Shown: positions 62,353-64,000 of the stretch, piece by piece | Layout of the letters: each line of letters begins with the position of its first letter | Numbering within the stretch: position 1 is the stretch's first letter | Assembly (NCBI RefSeq): GCF_000565285.1 | Contig: NZ_APVL01000002.1 | Coordinates: 330,299 to 394,298, forward strand | Direction of reading: 5' to 3' | DNA from: Cytobacillus firmus DS1 | Lineage (GTDB): Bacteria; Bacillota; Bacilli; Bacillales; Cytobacillaceae | Length of the DNA stretch: 64,000 nucleotides | The notes under the pieces: generated by a model | Told to the model about the DNA's origin: nothing | Database searches by the model: none | What the model saw: only the letters and a program-made list of their open reading frames with translations | Translations under genes and position numbers: made by a program

Positions 62353-62999
62353 TGCCAGAGATTAATTTGCCTACTAAGGCAACACAAGATTTTATAAAAG
62401 AAAAAACCGATTTAATCGGTTCTTCTAATCCTACAACTGCCGATACAACAACCTTAATGAATTATTTGAAGCGGCTTGAAGAAAAGATTGATGCAGGGGG
62501 TGGGGGGACTGATTGGAGTAAATACATGAATACACTCTCAACTATTTCATATGACGTAAATAATAATACAAACTGGGTTACTCTTATGAATCGAACTGGA
62601 AAGGGTTATGTTAAAGCCTTATATTCTAGTTGCATAGGATATAGCTTTAACATAAGAGTGACTGTTGACGGTGTGGTATTAATGACGTACCGTTCAGTAA
62701 ACGGTAATATCGCATCAGGTATGGCAACAAAAGACTTCATTAGTGTAGGAGGTAATAACTATGATGGTGATAGAGCTTGGTTGATTGGGGATCAGCCTTC
62801 TAATAAAACATCCATTATGATGTCTACAGCTTTATTAAACCTACCAATTCAAGATTTAGACACTGAATTCTTTAGCCTTTTGTCACAACCTATTTTTTAC
62901 AACGAATCTTTAAAAATTGAAGCTAAGCTGCATTCCAGCAGGCCTAATGGCAATAATGCTAGATCGTCAGTTTATTTCTTTGGAGGGATTGGGATATGA
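62352..62999 (+). CDS. Putative tail fibre/receptor-binding protein
   Basis: 215 residues. N-terminal helix-linker (KATQDFIKEKTDLIGSSNPT...LMNYLKRLEEKIDAGGGG), then a beta-rich C-terminal domain of about 150 residues. Probably the distal fibre of this phage; short for a fibre. No enzymatic motif seen. Confidence 0.68.
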   Translation: MPEINLPTKATQDFIKEKTDLIGSSNPTTADTTTLMNYLKRLEEKIDAGGGGTDWSKYMNTLSTISYDVNNNTNWVTLMNRTGKGYVKALYSSCIGYSFNIRVTVDGVVLMTYRSVNGNIASGMATKDFISVGGNNYDGDRAWLIGDQPSNKTSIMMSTALLNLPIQDLDTEFFSLLSQPIFYNESLKIEAKLHSSRPNGNNARSSVYFFGGIGI

Positions 63000-63190
63000 T
63001 TAAAGTTTTACAAAAATATAAGGATGGGGACTATGAAGTAATTGAATATACGTCTGATGGGATAACTATTTCCCATACTGATAGAATAATTTTTAATTCC
63101 CCGCCTATAACACCCGAACCATCCGAACCAGAACCAACTTTAGAGGACAAAATTAACTTTATCTACTATAAAAATATGGGAGTGATTTAA
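62996..63190 (+). CDS. Small tail-region protein
   Basis: 64 residues, GGAGGG upstream, 4-base overlap with the fibre gene. N-terminal beta hairpin, Pro/Glu linker PITPEPSEPEPTLEDKINFIYYKNMG. Resembles small XkdX-neighbour proteins; function unknown. Confidence 0.65.
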   Translation: MIKVLQKYKDGDYEVIEYTSDGITISHTDRIIFNSPPITPEPSEPEPTLEDKINFIYYKNMGVI

Positions 63191-63192
63191 AC

Positions 63193-63300
63193 ATGGTGAA
63201 CGATTTAGCCAGATTGGTACGATTAGGGGTTATTTCTTTGGAAAGTATAAAAGATGAATCTATCCGCCAGCAAGTCGAATACGAACTAAACAAAAATTAA
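63193..63300 (+). CDS. Very small XkdX-like protein
   Basis: 35 residues, ATG 63193, no strong RBS (coupled, 2 bases after the previous stop). MVNDLARLVRLGVISLESIKDESIRQQVEYELNKN; similar in size and place to PBSX XkdX. Confidence 0.6.
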   Translation: MVNDLARLVRLGVISLESIKDESIRQQVEYELNKN

Positions 63301-63369
63301 AATTGAACGAATGTTCGAAGGAGTTTTTCTTACCTATTGTCGAATTACTAAAGACATGGAGGTGAAGAA

Positions 63370-63549
63370 ATGAACTACTGTGAGAAAAACATTTATGTGA
63401 GAGAAGCTTTATTAGCAAACCCTCATAAATATGGAGAGGAAGACAAGGCTCCATTACGAGAACATATTTCGAATTGTGAAGTTTGCCAAACATCAGTTGA
63501 TGAAGCTAAAGATTTCGCGGAAATGGTGGGTCGTAAATTTGAATATTAA
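63370..63549 (+). CDS. Small zinc anti-sigma-like protein
   Basis: 59 residues, RBS GGAGGTG. REHISNCEVCQTSVDEAK carries the H-x3-C-x2-C motif of zinc-containing anti-sigma factors, with another His upstream (ANPHKYG). No membrane anchor. Followed by a terminator. Role in a phage late region unknown. Confidence 0.68.
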   Translation: MNYCEKNIYVREALLANPHKYGEEDKAPLREHISNCEVCQTSVDEAKDFAEMVGRKFEY

Positions 63550-63553
63550 TTAA

Positions 63554-63581
63554 GAAAGCATCCTTAATGGGTGCTTTTTAT
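63554..63581 (+). terminator. Terminator
   Basis: AAAGCATCC-TTAAT-GGGTGCTTTTTA. Confidence 0.82.
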
Positions 63582-63589
63582 GTCTTATC

Positions 63590-63605
63590 AGGAAGATTAT
63601 ACGCA
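63590..63605. repeat. 16-bp direct repeat, copy 1
   Basis: AGGAAGATTATACGCA, repeated exactly at 63958-63973, 368 bases away, flanking the ribbon-helix-helix gene. Confidence 0.85.
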
Positions 63606-63691
63606 TTAGTGTACATTAATGTGTATTGATATTTATGAATGATTAACCGACAATTATTTCCAAAGTGACAAGTTTCTTGGAGGGGATATGG

Positions 63692-63865
63692 TTGGTTGTA
63701 AAAAGAGTAAATATCACAGTTGATCCAGATACGCTTGATGAATTTTATCGTCTGGCTTCTAAAAAAGGAATCAAATTTTCTACATGGGTTCAGGTCAAAA
63801 TGGAAGAATTCATCGAGGAAGAGAAAATGATCGAAGAATATCGGCAGCAGAAAAGGCGCTCTTAA
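63692..63865 (+). CDS. Ribbon-helix-helix protein
   Basis: 57 residues from TTG 63692, 7 bases after GGAGGGG. RVNITVDPDTLDEFYRLASKKGIKFSTWVQVKMEEFIEEE is an RHH (CopG/MetJ-like) fold: one beta strand and two helices. Probably a DNA-binding regulator; the flanking 16-bp repeats are candidate sites. Confidence 0.78.
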   Translation: MVVKRVNITVDPDTLDEFYRLASKKGIKFSTWVQVKMEEFIEEEKMIEEYRQQKRRS

Positions 63866-63879
63866 TGAGTGCTTTTTTA
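63851..63879 (+). terminator. Terminator of the RHH gene
   Basis: GCGCTC-TTAAT-GAGTGC followed by TTTTTT, overlapping the end of the coding region. Confidence 0.85.
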
Positions 63880-63957
63880 TTGCGCATTATTATTTACAAG
63901 TATAAATAAGTGCCAACAAATGTCTATATACCAGTACTTGTGTCAATGCCAAGGGTT

Positions 63958-63973
63958 AGGAAGATTATACGCA
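63958..63973. repeat. 16-bp direct repeat, copy 2
   Basis: Second exact copy of AGGAAGATTATACGCA, in the gene-free end of the window (63880-64000). Confidence 0.85.
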
Positions 63974-64000
63974 GCAAGGTTTAAAGTTTTAATCATAAAA

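Overview
The window comes from a low-GC, spore-forming Gram-positive chromosome of the Bacillaceae. It carries an alpha/beta-type small acid-soluble spore protein gene, the SigI/RsgI pair, a T-box leader, the lutABC operon and KtrB-type, NhaC-type and YutK/NupG-type transporters. I did not assign a species. Family names below rest on recognition of motifs and remembered homologues, not on database searches.

Chromosomal part (about 1-29140). The end of a trehalose PTS permease is followed by two GH13 glucosidases, MalL-like and TreA (phosphotrehalase). Then come a nucleoside transporter, a YfhP-like membrane hydrolase, RF3 (prfC), a T-box-controlled NhaC-family transporter, an RND efflux pump, and a SigI module. 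In that module a secreted DUF5667 protein and sigI-rsgI are each preceded by matching SigI-type promoter motifs. Next are an SASP gene, glycolate oxidase genes glcF and glcD with a CdaR-type regulator, a potassium transporter, small sporulation-flavoured proteins, a cobalamin-binding radical SAM enzyme, and lutABC for L-lactate oxidation.

Prophage part (about 29143 to beyond 64000). The left boundary is the 3' half of a tRNA-Arg(CCU) gene, cut in the anticodon stem-loop, so the prophage used this tRNA as its attachment site. Reading inward: three unknown AT-rich genes on the minus strand (cargo position), a tyrosine integrase, a small head-protein-like zinc fragment, a DUF898 membrane protein, ImmA-like peptidase and CI-like repressor. 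A divergent control region follows, then Cro-like, excisionase-like and ORF6N antirepressor genes and a second HTH regulator behind two tandem palindromes. The replication module has YqaJ nuclease, RecT and a DnaD-like initiator whose gene contains an iteron array with an adjacent AT-rich tract, the probable phage origin. Many small early genes follow, interrupted by a minus-strand AbiGi-like gene and a membrane-anchored unknown (morons). A late regulator then precedes packaging (TerS, TerL), portal, minor head protein, a minimal Prp-type cysteine protease, scaffold, HK97-fold capsid, connectors, contractile sheath and tube, tail chaperone with probable frameshift, tape measure, PBSX-like baseplate genes and tail fibre genes. 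The window ends before the lysis genes.

The most noteworthy points are: (1) a phage-encoded Prp-like protease next to scaffold and capsid proteins that share an identical nine-residue N-terminal motif, LKVNIKQFD, matching the site type cut by Prp in phage 80alpha and ribosomal protein L27; (2) the three-gene unknown cassette between the attachment site and the integrase; (3) the origin iterons inside the initiator gene; (4) a large imperfect hairpin just upstream of the recombination genes; (5) the paired SigI promoters.
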